The translations under genes and the position numbers were made by a program. From positions 62,001-126,000 of the forward strand of contig JAUTDP010000013.1 in NCBI GenBank assembly GCA_033439795.1: 64,000 nucleotides of DNA, read 5' to 3'. Shown here one piece after another: positions 8,181-19,513 of the stretch (position 1 is its first letter; the number at the start of each line of letters is the position of its first letter). Below the pieces are notes generated by a model that saw nothing but the letters and a program-made list of their open reading frames with translations, was not told the origin of the DNA and ran no database searches. The DNA comes from Sordaria brevicollis. Lineage: Eukaryota; Ascomycota; Sordariomycetes; Sordariales; Sordariaceae.

Positions 8181-11003
8181 ATGGACGACAACAACAATGA
8201 AAACCGGAAGCGACTTCACCAGGAGATATCCCGGGTGGTCGAATCCATCCCGGATCAAGACCTCTTCATAATCGCCCGCATAGCCCTTTGCTGGCTCTGC
8301 GTCTCCGCTCGTCCCCTCCAGGCCCGCGAACTATGGCTTCTTTGCCTGATGCAGCAGATACACTCAACCCAAGGCAGCGACGAGCTCGATGTATTCGTCA
8401 ACGACGGAGTTTCCTTTGAAGAGGAGACGGCTGTCGCTTCTCTCACCGGGCTGCTCGGAGGCTTGGTTTCTTTCCAACCAGACATTCGCAACCCCGGCCG
8501 CTCCATTGTCACCCTGAGCGATCCCGAACTGGCCACCACCATGTTCGAGCTAAGGAGTACAGACCTACCTGCATCGGTGCAGCTACTGGGGTTCAACTTC
8601 CAGCAGGCGAACATGATCGTTACTGGACAATGCGCCGTCATCATCAGCAGGACTGCTCTTCGGCTGGGATATGTGAACGACCAGAGTGCCCATATGTCCT
8701 CGCTAATTCTCTATGCTTGGACGCACTGGACACGGCATTGGTGTCAGACCGGTTGGGACCTGTCAGACCCTGACGAAGGTGTAGTGGCAGAGATGATGAT
8801 GATTGGGGTCGTGGCCGATGCACTGGTCTTCTTGCTGGTGCTCAACGACTTTTTGACGTCGCCTATTCACGTCCCAGTAACCGAAGATCGGGTACGGTGC
8901 ACTGCGCTTGTCAAGCAAGCTCAAGACGCCATGGAGAGACCTATCTACTTGCTCTCCGTTTTAGCACAAGGCGACTCTGCTACTTGGTGTACGCGCCTCC
9001 ATCAAGCCCGGCAAAAGTGGGAGCGGCGACCAGACCCATACAAGCCGATGAAGCTAGGAACTCCCCCGAGTCAACTCACCAAGGTGCAGACGGTATGGAT
9101 TGACCACGTTCCTCGAAAACAGCTTCAATACTATAACGATCCAAGCGGTCTGACAGCGGCACTCATCTACATCTTCGCGGACATAGCTCGCGATTTGCGC
9201 TCTCTCGCCATGATCGTCTCACAGAGACCGATCTACGAGGAACTATTGAAGGAGTACGATGGCTGGTTGCCTTTGGACATCCTCATCAACGTTGCCAACT
9301 TCATGGAAGGCATAGCCAGCTACCCTTTCATGTCGGAGCTGCCCAACGGCAACACGTACAACCCTTTGATCATCAAGGAACCGAGTGACGACCCTGACTA
9401 CGACACGGCCTTGCTGGTTCTCAGTCGGCTAACGAAGGAGGGCGCCAAAAACAAAACGGACCAGAAATCATCGGTGGTTGACTCCCAGCTGGCGGCAAAT
9501 GCAGCCAAAACGCATCCCTTGGGCTTATCCGACTATCGCCTCCGGGCCGCCTCCTTCGTTGAGAAAGTCAAGAACACCAGACGCAAACAGGGAGCAACAT
9601 ACACCATCAACGACGTACGTTTGCTCTCTTCTCAACGCACCTCCTCCTTTGCCACTTTCCCCAATCTCCAAGCCGGAGGTGGAGGCGGCGGAGGATTAAC
9701 AAGCTTCTTACCCTCTCGTCTTTCTCGTCTACTTGGCCGTCCCACGCCTCCCAGCAACAACACCACATCCACAACACCCCCAACTGACGCCACCAACACC
9801 AACAGCGGCCTCCTAACCTTCCTCGACAGCTTCGCCGCCGGCGCTTTCACCGGAGGCGCCATCGACCGCTGGCCCCTCATCAAAACCGCCCTTCTCTCTT
9901 CCGGCTACCTCTCCGCCTTCATTTATTTTGTAGTAGCCATAATCCTCAACCACATCCGCAACATCTTCTGTCCCTGGCTCGGGAACTGGATGTGGTACAC
10001 CCCAATGGAAGATCTCCGTCTGGCATTGGGAAACAACCCGGCCTTCTTTTTGGAATACGCCCTCGGGTTTTCATGGTTTTACTACGCCTTTTCGTTCATC
10101 CAAAAATCAGCCTGGGATTTCATGGGCGGGGTGGCGATTGCTTTGTTGAGTCTAGAGGCGGGGCCGGAGCCGGTTGCCCCTGGTGCTGTAGGGGGTGGTG
10201 ATCCAATGTCCACCCTCTCCCTTCTCGACTCCAATCCTGATCCGGATGAGGACGACGACACTAAGCAGAAACGGCAGAAAGCCAAGGAGGAAAGGAAATG
10301 GAAATCCCGCAAACTCGACTGCCTCAGAATAGGCTACCTCCTCTGGACCCTCGCCACAATCGATCACATGTTCTCCCGCTCCCTCAACACCGTCACATTT
10401 ATTATCGCATGGTACAAGCTGGCCTTTCGGGGTGGCGACGCAGAGCACTTGGCCATGGCCCAGATCGCGATCAAAAACTGGACAAAGATGCCGTTGCACG
10501 TCAGCCAGCTGTACTTTTACGTTACTAATGCTTTGTGGCCGATTTTGTTATCTAGTCTGGCGTTAGCGGTGACGGGGCAGCCTGGGATGGTGATGATTCT
10601 GGGGGCCATTGTTGCGGGGGTGTGGGCGACGATTAGGTTTAGGAGTAAGGTGTTTATTGCGTTGGAGGTTAGTGGGGTGTTTGTGGTTATGGGGCTGGTG
10701 GTGGTTAGTGTGATGTTGTTGGGTGCTGAGTTTTGGGAGGATCCGGTGGGATTGAAGCAGAGTACGGCGAGTGCGAGGAAGAGAGGGGTGAAAACGAGGG
10801 GGATTCTGGGGGAAAGGGCGAAGGGGAGGGTGGGGATTTTGAGGAAGGAGGGGGCGTTGAGTCTTTGGCCGGATTCGAAGTTGCAGGGAGGGAAGGAGGT
10901 TGTCAATGTCGAGGAGGTGCCGCCGGTCGTGCCACAACCGGGCGAGGAAGCAACGAGCGTTGGGATGGGCGAGGAAAAGGGAGGACATCTGAAGACTGAG
11001 TGA
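8181..11003 (+). CDS. Membrane protein with N-terminal NLR-like winged-helix segment (940 aa)
   Basis: The ATG at 8181 follows a good Kozak context (CCACC). Residues about 25-120 (LFIIARIALCWLCVSARPLQ, then ARELWLLCL, and SLTGLLGGLVSF) resemble the winged-helix region that follows the NACHT ATPase in fungal STAND/NLR proteins, where a W-x(n)-RPL-x(2-4)-EL pattern is usual. No P-loop or NACHT domain precedes it: the protein begins directly at this region. The middle is helical without a recognised domain, then a Gly/Ser/Thr/Asn-rich linker. The C-terminal half has about six hydrophobic segments from residue 570 on (for example SAFIYFVVAIILNHI, LYFYVTNALWPILLSSLALA, VSGVFVVMGLVVVSVMLLG), and a basic tail. 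A GTACGT at about 9614 could be a splice donor, but the frame stays open, so I left it unspliced. Function unknown; the domain match is by eye. Confidence 0.8.
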   Translation: MDDNNNENRKRLHQEISRVVESIPDQDLFIIARIALCWLCVSARPLQARELWLLCLMQQIHSTQGSDELDVFVNDGVSFEEETAVASLTGLLGGLVSFQPDIRNPGRSIVTLSDPELATTMFELRSTDLPASVQLLGFNFQQANMIVTGQCAVIISRTALRLGYVNDQSAHMSSLILYAWTHWTRHWCQTGWDLSDPDEGVVAEMMMIGVVADALVFLLVLNDFLTSPIHVPVTEDRVRCTALVKQAQDAMERPIYLLSVLAQGDSATWCTRLHQARQKWERRPDPYKPMKLGTPPSQLTKVQTVWIDHVPRKQLQYYNDPSGLTAALIYIFADIARDLRSLAMIVSQRPIYEELLKEYDGWLPLDILINVANFMEGIASYPFMSELPNGNTYNPLIIKEPSDDPDYDTALLVLSRLTKEGAKNKTDQKSSVVDSQLAANAAKTHPLGLSDYRLRAASFVEKVKNTRRKQGATYTINDVRLLSSQRTSSFATFPNLQAGGGGGGGLTSFLPSRLSRLLGRPTPPSNNTTSTTPPTDATNTNSGLLTFLDSFAAGAFTGGAIDRWPLIKTALLSSGYLSAFIYFVVAIILNHIRNIFCPWLGNWMWYTPMEDLRLALGNNPAFFLEYALGFSWFYYAFSFIQKSAWDFMGGVAIALLSLEAGPEPVAPGAVGGGDPMSTLSLLDSNPDPDEDDDTKQKRQKAKEERKWKSRKLDCLRIGYLLWTLATIDHMFSRSLNTVTFIIAWYKLAFRGGDAEHLAMAQIAIKNWTKMPLHVSQLYFYVTNALWPILLSSLALAVTGQPGMVMILGAIVAGVWATIRFRSKVFIALEVSGVFVVMGLVVVSVMLLGAEFWEDPVGLKQSTASARKRGVKTRGILGERAKGRVGILRKEGALSLWPDSKLQGGKEVVNVEEVPPVVPQPGEEATSVGMGEEKGGHLKTE

Positions 11004-11181
11004 GACAGAGAGGAGGGAAGCAATGAGTGACTAGGCGTGAAGCATCAGATATTTCATTCAGACATTACAGATTATTTAAACTTTGCTTTTTCCCAATCTC
11101 ATCCTCTCCCTCTTCCTCTGGAAACCTCACTCCCTCACCGCCTTCACCATCATCCCAGTATCCAAAACCATTCGCCCAGCT

Positions 11182-12102
11182 TTAAAGCGCCGCAACAGCA
11201 GCAACCAACCCTCCCAACACCGCAGCCGCAGCAAAAGTCTGCTTCGGAGCAGCACCTCCAGACGCCGTCGTGCTTGACGCAGCAGCCGCAGCACTTCCAC
11301 TAGCCGCCGCCCCCGTAGTCGGACCCGCTCCCGCGCTCGCCGCCGTCGTCGTCGCACCCATGTTATACCCCGTCGTCATCGGCGGCCAGTCATTCGTCAA
11401 CGTACAATCCTCCTCATTCTCCACACACGCCTGGCTCGCATAAGCCACCATGTAATTATACGCCACGCTCGTACATTCCTCATAGTTTTTGTGAGGCATA
11501 AACATGCTGATCACCGCATCCTGATGAATCGGCTTACACGCGCTCGCCAAGCTCGACATCTCGGACGAGTGCGCAGATAGGTAGCTGGCGCTTTCGGTCA
11601 TGTAGGCTGAGAAGGTGCTAGCCAGTGAGGCGGGCGGGGTGAGGGGAGAGGTGAAGGTGCCGCACATGACTTTGAAGGCGTCCTCGGAAGTTGAGAAGAC
11701 CAGGTCCATGTCGCCGTAGAGCGCGGTTTCGAGGTAGTCTAATAACTTGCCCGAGGGCGAGGGCTGGCGGAGCATGTAGTGTCCAAAGTCGTTCAGGCAG
11801 GAGGTGTAGAGGGGCCGGAGGGAGGTGGGGAGGCCGGCGGGGAAGTACTCGGGGGGTTCTGAGTAGTCGTCGGAGCCGAGGTCGAGGTAGATGGGCTCGT
11901 CCATGTCATCGTCGTCGCGTTTTAGTTGCTTGATTTGCTGGACGACTCTGGGGCGCGGGTCGGAGCGCAGGGAGCCGGGGAAGGCTGGGGCTGGTGTGGG
12001 CGCGGGTGGGAGGGCAGCGATGGCTTGATGTTGAGCTGGAGGAGCAGCGAGTGCGGAGACGGTGGTTACCGCCGCGAGGGTGGTGAGGGTTTTGAGCTGC
12101 AT
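11182..12102 (-). CDS. Secreted GPI-anchor-type surface protein (306 aa), paralogue of the 13539-14532 gene
   Basis: The ATG at 12102 gives a signal peptide (MQLKTLTTLAAVTTVSALA, cleavage probably after Ala). A longer frame upstream would bury it, so I chose this start. A possible dibasic processing site (LKRDDDD) follows. The central domain (about residues 90-240) has six Cys and segments like TSCLNDFGHYML, VMCGTFTSPLTPPASL, SSLASACKPI and YEECTSVAYNYM. The C-terminus is Ala/Ser/Thr/Gly-rich and ends in a hydrophobic stretch (FAAAAVLGGLVAAVAAL) after GGAAPKQ, typical of a GPI-attachment signal. The first four Cys and the surrounding spacing match the neighbouring gene at 13539-14532. It is tail-to-tail with the 8181-11003 gene, only 178 bp apart. 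Likely a cell-wall or plasma-membrane surface protein. Confidence 0.85.
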   Translation of the reverse strand: MQLKTLTTLAAVTTVSALAAPPAQHQAIAALPPAPTPAPAFPGSLRSDPRPRVVQQIKQLKRDDDDMDEPIYLDLGSDDYSEPPEYFPAGLPTSLRPLYTSCLNDFGHYMLRQPSPSGKLLDYLETALYGDMDLVFSTSEDAFKVMCGTFTSPLTPPASLASTFSAYMTESASYLSAHSSEMSSLASACKPIHQDAVISMFMPHKNYEECTSVAYNYMVAYASQACVENEEDCTLTNDWPPMTTGYNMGATTTAASAGAGPTTGAAASGSAAAAASSTTASGGAAPKQTFAAAAVLGGLVAAVAAL

Positions 12103-13538
12103 TTTTGGCAGTGTTGAAGATGGTGATGGAGATGGAGTTGGTGATGACGGAGTGGGAACAAGGGGGGTTTTTTCAACTCGGTCTGTCTTTCTCAGCTGCC
12201 CATCACTTCGCAAGGGGTTTAGTACTACAAACTTTCCCTTGATGTCATGTCTCGTTTCCACAGCTGAGGTCTGTTTGGATGGATCGTCCACAACGCTGTC
12301 GTCCTCTGCTTCCGAGATTGCGGTGTCGCCTTTTTGGGTCTTAGCCTGATTTCACATACCCCTGAAACCCAGCAAAACAAAGCTTTGTACAAGGGTCTAC
12401 TGTTGACGAGTAGTCTTTTGAGTGAACCTCACAGGGCAATTTTTGGTGCGCCATTGCACAAAGCTTGATCACTCGGGAATAACATGTCGAAGCTATCTGC
12501 TGTTTCCCCCTTCCCTTCCCTTCCCTTGACATGCTTTTACAGTGTAATTTCCCATTCCAGGCAGCAGGGCGGGCTTCAAGCTCTTGGATTGGTCCTTTTA
12601 AGTCCGATACCCGTCTCGCTTTCGCTCTAACGGGACGACATAGCGAAGCGGATTTTTACATTGCATGTTTGTTGGTTAATGCGGTTTGTATGTGCCTGTT
12701 GCCAAGCAGCCCAAAAGTGGCGGTCATGAGAAAGACGGGACATGAGATCGTGGTCGTTGCTGAGGGATGAACGGAGGGGTTGAAGCTATTCAGCTCAATG
12801 GCCGAGGATGACCTCACTTCCAGTCAGTCATTTGTTTATCCGCCGAGCTGTGAATAGCTTCAGTTCCCTTTCTTAATTAACTGACATCAGCTCCTTCCGT
12901 TATCAGAAATTGTTGCGCTGTCTCCCGTCTCGTCCTCCCTTCTCCCAAAATCATCGGTCGGGTAAGGTCGGCGTCCCTTGCAGTCAGTCATCACATGAGG
13001 CCATGAGGCAGGCAGTGCTCGGTGCATCGCAGCAGAGCTAATGCAAGGTACCAGTGGATACGGGCCATTGTCCATTTTAGGTTGGCCGAGAATGCCTGTG
13101 GACAGAATAAACGGGACGCCCAACTGTTTTCCATTAGAATTCATCCCGGTTGGAGTCAATGGCCACAAGAGATCATCCCCAATTCCTCACTTGACCTTGC
13201 TTCAAACATTCACACTCGGTCATTCATCCCGGCATCCAATGGGTATCATCATGATTGTAATTATCAATCTGCCCGATCCTATCCATCCTTTTATGATCTG
13301 TCTATCCAATTTCGGAACAAACAAAGAAGAAGAATGACCAAAAACCTGTTACGACGACCAGATCAGACCAGACCAGACAAGACCATAATAAACACTGTGT
13401 CCCTCGTTTGTTCTCTCGTTCTCTCATTCCATTATCATTATCGTATCAATTTTGTGTTGTTGTGTAAAAGGATGTTTGGGTATCATGTCGGCGGAGATGT
13501 AGGTATCAATGGCGTCTTTTTGTGTTGTTCAAGCTCGT
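12103..13538. other. Intergenic, no gene seen
   Basis: Promoter of the 11182-12102 gene and 3' region of the 13539-14532 gene. A CCTTCCC tandem run lies near 12508-12530. Frames such as that at 13022-13552 on the plus strand have poor coding character and overlap the end of the next gene. No RNA gene or transposon noticed. Confidence 0.5.
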
Positions 13539-14532
13539 TTAGAGAGCGATGACACCCACGAGACCGGCAAAAGCGGCAATGGCGGCAAAGATGGGAGCTG
13601 TAAAGAAGTTGATGTTAGCCATGTGAACATGGACAGTGATATTTGGAGCAAGAAACAAAATGATGATGATTATGACGACAAAGATGATGTGGGGGAAGAT
13701 CCAGTCGCGAATAGGTAACCCTGTGCTGATCGTGGAAAGATCGACCAGAGCCAAGGATTGAAGGCAGAGAGGAGGGATGGGGGGACGTTGTGATGAGGAA
13801 TTCAATGAGGTGAGATCCTCAAAACTTACCAGAGTTGGAAGCAACGCCGCTCGTTCCATTGCTATCGTCCTTCTTTCCGTCATCCTTGCTGTCGTCCTTC
13901 TTTCCGTCGTCGGTGCTCTTTCCGTTGATCTTGTTGGCGAGCGCCTTGCACTCGGCAACATCGGTGGCATACACGAGCTCAAAGATCTGACCGACCTTGG
14001 TAGGGCAGTCCTTGGCCACGCTGCTGACGCCCTTGGCTCCCGCACTGAACCATTCCAAGGCCTCGGACGAATACGACGAGTAGGCCGAGGTGAAGGAAGC
14101 AGGAATGGTTGGCTCGGGGGGGATAGTAGAGGGGGTTTCGCAAGCCTTGGAAGCTTCAGACAGAGGGACCGTGGTGATGGGCTCCTCCAATTCTGCGCCC
14201 TCCTCCACGACCCACGACGCGAAGGCGGTGTCTGAGGGATAGGGGGCGGCGGCCGACCAAGACCTCAACACGGAGCTGATGCCGAGAATGCAGCTGGTGT
14301 ACTTGTCGCCACTGCCGGTGAGATCCTCGATTTCCAATCCCACGGCGTATGCACGCTTGTCAACACCTTGGCCTGCCTGGTTATGGGCACGGAGGGCATC
14401 CTGAACAGGTGAGCCGTGGAGGATAGGGCCGGGAGTGATTAGAGGGGCGGCAATGTCAGCCCGGCGCTGGGGAACAGCGGAAGCCGAAGCGGTGGCGGCA
14501 AGGCCGGCAGCAAGAAGAGTGTTGGAACGCAT
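13539..14532 (-). CDS. Secreted GPI-anchor-type surface protein, two exons (253 aa)
   Basis: Exon 1 is 14532-13830 and exon 2 is 13597-13539. The intron (13829-13598, 232 bp) has donor GTAAGT and acceptor TTCTTTACAG. Without splicing the protein would stop after SNSGKF; with splicing it gains the hydrophobic end APIFAAIAAFAGLVGVIAL, which completes a GPI-attachment signal. The N-terminus is a signal peptide (MRSNTLLAAGLAATASASA) followed by PQRRAD. The central domain has four Cys (TSCILG, KACETP, KDCPTK, AECKAL), and the segment IPASFTSAYSSYSSEALEWF resembles PASLASTFSAYMTESASYL in the 11182-12102 gene. A Lys/Asp-rich repeat (DDGKKDDSK) precedes the anchor. The two genes are probably diverged tandem paralogues of a fungal cell-surface family. 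Confidence 0.85.
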
Positions 14533-16609
14533 CGTTATAGGTGAGTTGGGTGTGGATTAGGTAGGTATGAGGTTGAAGAGTTGGAAGCTCCGTGATGTGT
14601 GAAGAGGAGGTGATGAATGGTTTCGACAATCAGCTACCGAGGGAAGTCCAGGTCTTTATGTATAATTTCCATTGGGATCAAACATGGCCACTCCCGTCTC
14701 CCGCTTCTTTGAACTCGACCTACCGTTTCCGGTCAGCATCCCGATTCCCGACTTCCACTTCGTGAGCCCGTTTGTCTGCGCTATCGAATTAGACTAAAGT
14801 CGAGTGGTCAGCCCGGCACAGCCCAAAAACATCCAACCGTGTGGTACCTGGCGCGCTCAACCGGTGCTTGGCAAGCTGTCCAGAGTTATGGTTCTCTACC
14901 GCCCTATGGACACTTGACTTGGAACTGCTCTGAATGGAGGCGCATGGTAGGTGCCAAGGGATTCCAAGGGTCTATAAAGCTGGACCAGAGTAAGCCCTTG
15001 CTCCATCTTCAGTGTCACGTTAATAAGATCCGCTATTCTAGGCAGCCGAGTGCAGATTCTTCCACACCACACACGGCATCGTGACCACCAACCAGCCGTT
15101 GAGAAATTTCTGCAGGGTTTTTCGTGGTGGAGGTTTTGTTGCTCTAGACAGGACATGGCAAGCTAGACAAGCCTGGCTATGTCACAAAGGGGTGGCCGAG
15201 GTACGGCGAGTGAAAAAGAGTTAGGCTTTGTTTCTCTCCGTGTTGAGTCAGCTCTGGACTTCTGGTTCTGGAAACGGGACGTTGGTGTCGTTCGTTTATT
15301 CGAATTCGGGTTCTCCAGAAGTAAAAGGGGCAAAGACGGGCTGACGGGATACGGACAAGGAAATCAATTGACCATTTCCGTGCCGTGTGTCCCGTATATA
15401 CAATCTCTAGCATATAGTGGCGCAGGTACAGTCAGCATTCCCGTGCTACATGGGCAAAAAGCCTCACGCCAGCAGCAAACTTGAAGTCCCTTTGAGCCTG
15501 GGACTTGGCCGAAGGTGCCACTGGAAAACGAAGGAAAAGGGTCACCGCTTCAACTTTGAACAGTTGATAATCTTTGGTGGGAAGAAAGCTGTTTGTTGCA
15601 TCATACAGCATCATCACCGTGTCTTCGTGTACGAAGAAGTACTGGGTAGAGCGAGATCAATTGCCTTTAGAGTCCGAGGTTGGGAGGTTGTGCGACTCTG
15701 TCATGTCATCATGCACATCAGTTTCCCCAGACCCTTTGAAATGCTTCTTTCTGAAAGGCTGAAGAGTGATGCAAATCGTGCAAATCGTGCAAATCTGGGG
15801 TGCTGACATCTTGACCCGACCCACCACATTAGCTTTGTGGCACAGTCCAGGCGCTCCAGGGGTGCATTTTGTGATCAGGCAATGATCGGCATCTTTACAA
15901 AGCCTTAAATGAAGGTCAGCACTCAGGAAGAGAGAGCTCTGGACGCATCGAGGCTCTTGACAGTGAAGTCTAGGTGTTGTGGCTTCCTGTTTAACCGCCG
16001 TACTGGAAGAGTTCCATCGAATTTGGACAGCCCGTCGAAAACTCGTATCATCAACTCGAACCCAACGGTGTGGGTGATGATGTTGGGCGGCGGCGGCGAG
16101 TCATCATGGCTTCCATTCCCAACATTAACATTATAAGCGAGAAATTAAGCATGTGATAGTGACGGACGTAACGTACCTCGAGCGTGCCCTGATTCCGGCT
16201 CTTCGTTCCGGGTTCCCAGTCCTTCGTAGTGTGCGGCGTAGGAAGTGAAGATCAGGTTCGCGTTCCTATAAAGATTGACCGTAACCCCTATACATACTCT
16301 TCAAAAGTCGTGGTTCATGGGTTCCATGCTCGCCATGGATGTTTCACCCAGAAGGATTTCCTGGGATTCTTCCTCAGCTTCATGGCCCCCAGGTTTGAGG
16401 GTTGAAGCCACTAACTAGGAAAAGGTTAATTTCAGTGGCACAGGTAACTTGATCATCACAAAAAGCATGGAAACTTTTCGTTGTAAAGATTTGATATTAT
16501 GAGTTGCGTGTCAGAGAGCAAGAAAATAAAGGATATTATCAGCCATGATGTGCTCATTGTGTCACCAAAACTCGCTGTTGCGAACTCGTTAACTTTTTTT
16601 CCCATCAAG
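14533..16609. other. Intergenic (2.1 kb), no gene seen
   Basis: Divergent promoter region between the GPI-type gene (minus) and the three-exon membrane gene (plus). A triple direct repeat of GCAAATCGT-like units lies near 15770-15797. Several short frames exist on both strands but show no domain and no bias. No RNA gene recognised. Confidence 0.45.
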
Positions 16610-18382
16610 ATGGATTTCCCTCCTTCCGCCCTCTTCACCCGCCTCCCACCCATCCTCCAAAACCTAACCTGGTCCCAACTAGATCCCGGAAAAGACTGCG
16701 CGGCAACCGGGGCCTTTGTCGCTCAAGTCGTGCGTTTCCAACTCGATAATGATGGAGCCGAAGATTTTTATCCGCTCCATGAGCTCTCCGCTTTCATCCA
16801 GGGAAGCTGGGTAGGAGACGAGTTGACGAACGTGTCGTATGGAGAGCTAGCCGACTGGTTTGCCTACAGTTCTGGGGTCGATAGCAAAGGGCTGGATTCG
16901 TTATTGGGAAAAGTTCAGCATGACGGAGTTTGCGTGTTGGAGTATTGCAAGAGTTATCAGTTCGAGGGGGATCCGGATTTAGCTGGTATTGGGGTGAGTT
17001 GTGCATATTGTTGCCTTTGATCATGAGATGGGGCGATAGGAGACTATACTGACTAAAGCCAGGTATACGCGACATACCTCCTCCAAGCAGTCATCACGAC
17101 AGGCTTCACGCTGGCGTATCTGTACAAGAGCTGGTCAGCATGGACAATCACGAGAACACGAATCGGCAAAGCAGCAGAGGGTTCCAGGATCCTAGGTGCC
17201 TCTAACCTTACCACTCCGTCAAAGACCGCACAAAAACTCTTCTCCTCCCTCCGCATCTTCTTCCTCTCCTCCCTCTACTTTTCCATGGCCGTCACCATCG
17301 CCGCCATCGTCTACGACTTTTATCAGAAAGACATTTCCGCGAGGACCCAGTATGGCCACCTGTTCTCCAACACGGGCGCCCACTTTACTTTGATGGTGCT
17401 TATTTGTCTTTGGCCGTTTTATCACTCTTCGTCTTCCTCCTCTGACCGCTCACCCCCAACTGAAACTCTCGGATCGCATTCGAGAGCAGTAGTCTCGTTG
17501 GCAGCAGTTCCTCTCGTCATCTTCTTCCCGCTCCTCTTCTTCGCGACCTACTTCACCCAATCCTGGCCTTCCGTCAGCGGATTCGAGCAAACATGCCCCT
17601 TTGTTTCCAAACCGCTATTTGGTTTGTATTTTGTAAAATGTTACTTTGATATTTTTGTCATGGTGTTTGTCCCGGTCTATTGGTTCTTCTCCTCGTTTCA
17701 CCAGGCTCGATCCCGACCCCGGTCCCGATACATATACCGAGCAAGAATAGCATGCGTAGCGAATGCCGCCTTGGCGATGTTTTATATCGTTAGCTTCGCC
17801 ATCCTGTGGATCGACCTCGTCATTTTCGGGATTTCCCGACACCGGGCTCACGAGCTGGCTCATGGACATTCGGATTCGTTGGACTCGAACTCGGAGAATG
17901 TTTGGAGTTTTGGACAGGTTGTGTCGGTGACGGGGTGGTTGCCTGTGATTATTGGGCTTTTGAGGGTGTGGTTCTGTAAGTTTGTTGTGTGTACCGAGTC
18001 CTCCGAACATGAATACACATACCCATATGAAACAAACTGTGTTTGGGTGTCTGGTATCTCTTCTCAAATAGAGCCAGCTAACTCAGTCCATCTAGGGGAT
18101 TTGATTTACACGTGTTGGGAGTCGACGATCTTGCCGGCATTTTGGGCATTCAGAGAAGGGGCTATGAAAAGGATCGTTGGGCAACTGTCGGGAAATAGGA
18201 AAGGAGGAGAGGAGGAAGAGAGCACCGGTGGAAGTGATGCCACTTCTTCTGAGCTCACGTCAGGTGATATGGAAGAAAGGAAGTGGGATCCAGTCACATA
18301 TCGCCAGCAGGACCTGAAAATGGATGAGGAAAAAGGAGGCGGAGATAAAACGCAGCAGGTTTACAGACCAGCTATGAATTGA
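16610..18382 (+). CDS. Three-exon fungal membrane protein, probably seven helices (527 aa)
   Basis: Exons are 16610-16993, 17063-17975 and 18096-18382. Intron 1 (69 bp) has donor GTGAGT, branch site CTGAC and acceptor GCCAG; the frame is closed without it. Intron 2 (120 bp) has donor GTAAGT, branch site CTAAC and acceptor CATCTAG. It is a multiple of three, so the unspliced frame also stays open; splicing joins LLRVWF to WDLIYTCWES. The soluble N-terminal part (about 125 residues) contains two Cys (VCVLEYC) and ends in GDPDLAGIGVYATYLLQAV, where the first helix begins. About seven hydrophobic segments follow (for example IFFLSSLYFSMAVTIAAIVY, LAAVPLVIFFPLLFFATYF, VVSVTGWLPVIIGLLRVW). The tail is charged and cytoplasmic-looking (Glu/Lys-rich). 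It looks like an uncharacterised fungal membrane family; I cannot name a ligand or activity. Confidence 0.8.
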
Positions 18383-18850
18383 ACATGAGAGGACGGCTTG
18401 ACCTGTACTGTGTGGGAAGGACGGGGTAATAAGCTTCGGCTTCGTTCTCCATCTTGTACTAACTCGAGATTCAAACAATCTTAAAGTCATCTTCCCCACG
18501 TCGGCCGGGCAACCAACCCACCGTGCAAGCCCCATAGGGCGTTCCAGCCTCATTGAGTGCCCCACCTCCCCACGAACTGCATCCTGTGATGCGCCACACT
18601 GCCCCACGGAGCAGTCGTCATCAGCGGACATAGGAAGCACTCCACAGCGCTTCCTTCAGGCGGTCGGTCATCAGCCGCCCATCGCAACCGCCAATCCTTC
18701 CCCGCTGACAACGAACGAACAACATCAACAACCCATCACCAACAAACCTCAAATTACAATCACCTAACCCAAACCTCTATACCTACGTACCAAACAAACA
18801 CACAACACTACCAACTCGTCCGCGCGTCTACACGCCCCCCAACCGCCAAA
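18383..18850. other. Intergenic; vps60 promoter/5' UTR
   Basis: The last 150 bases before the ATG at 18851 are A/C-rich and nearly free of G (ACACAACACTACC-type), as is common in fungal 5' leaders. No gene or repeat seen. Confidence 0.5.
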
Positions 18851-19513
18851 ATGAACCGCCTCTTCGGCACCTCCTCCAAACCCTCCGCCCCCAAACCCAC
18901 CCTATCAACAGCCATCACCTCCCTCGACACGCGTTTGTCTTCAATCGACGTCAAACTCGCCTCCCTCACCGCCGAACTCTCAGGATACCAAACCAAACTC
19001 TCCAAAATGCGCGACGGCCCCGGAAAAACCGCACTGAAACAAAAAGCCCTCAAGGTCCTGCGGCAGCGCAAACAATACGAGGCCCAGCGCGACCAGATCC
19101 AGTCGCAGGTGTGGAACATGGAGCAGGCGCAGACGATGCAGGACAATCTGAAGAACACGATGGTGACGATTGATGCGCTCAAGCAGACGAATAAGCAGCT
19201 GAAGAAGGAGTATGGGAAGGTGGATATTGATAAGATTGAACGGCTGCAAGATGAGATGGCGGATTTGTTAGATGTGGGGAATGAGATACAGGAGTCACTG
19301 GCGAGGGGGTATGAAGTCCCCGAGGACGTGGATGAGGAGGAGCTGGATGCGGAGTTGGAGGCGTTGGGGCAGGAGGTGGAACTTGAGAGGGAGATGTATG
19401 GTGGGATGGAGAATGCGGGAGCGGTGCCGAGTTGGATGCAGGATGAGGTGCCACCGGAGTTTGTGGATGAGGACCCGGCGGGGAAGAATAAGGTTAAGGA
19501 GGTTGCTGGTTAG
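18851..19513 (+). CDS. vps60: ESCRT-III-associated protein Vps60/CHMP5 (220 aa)
   Basis: Role: a Snf7-family protein that acts late in multivesicular-body sorting at the endosome, where it binds the Vta1-Vps4 machinery (family knowledge). The sequence fits. It has 220 residues, close to the CHMP5 length of about 219. It starts MNRLFGTSSKPSAPKPTL, as Vps60 proteins do, rather than like Snf7, Vps20 or Vps2. A basic helical N-terminal half (LSKMRDGPGKTALKQKALKV, LRQRKQYEAQRDQI) is followed by an acidic C-terminal half (VPEDVDEEELDAELEALGQE). The segment ALKQTNKQLKKEYGKVDIDK lies at the usual hinge. No intron. The gene is convergent with fwd-1, 0.9 kb away. Identification is confident; the symbol follows yeast usage. 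Confidence 0.9.
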   Translation: MNRLFGTSSKPSAPKPTLSTAITSLDTRLSSIDVKLASLTAELSGYQTKLSKMRDGPGKTALKQKALKVLRQRKQYEAQRDQIQSQVWNMEQAQTMQDNLKNTMVTIDALKQTNKQLKKEYGKVDIDKIERLQDEMADLLDVGNEIQESLARGYEVPEDVDEEELDAELEALGQEVELEREMYGGMENAGAVPSWMQDEVPPEFVDEDPAGKNKVKEVAG

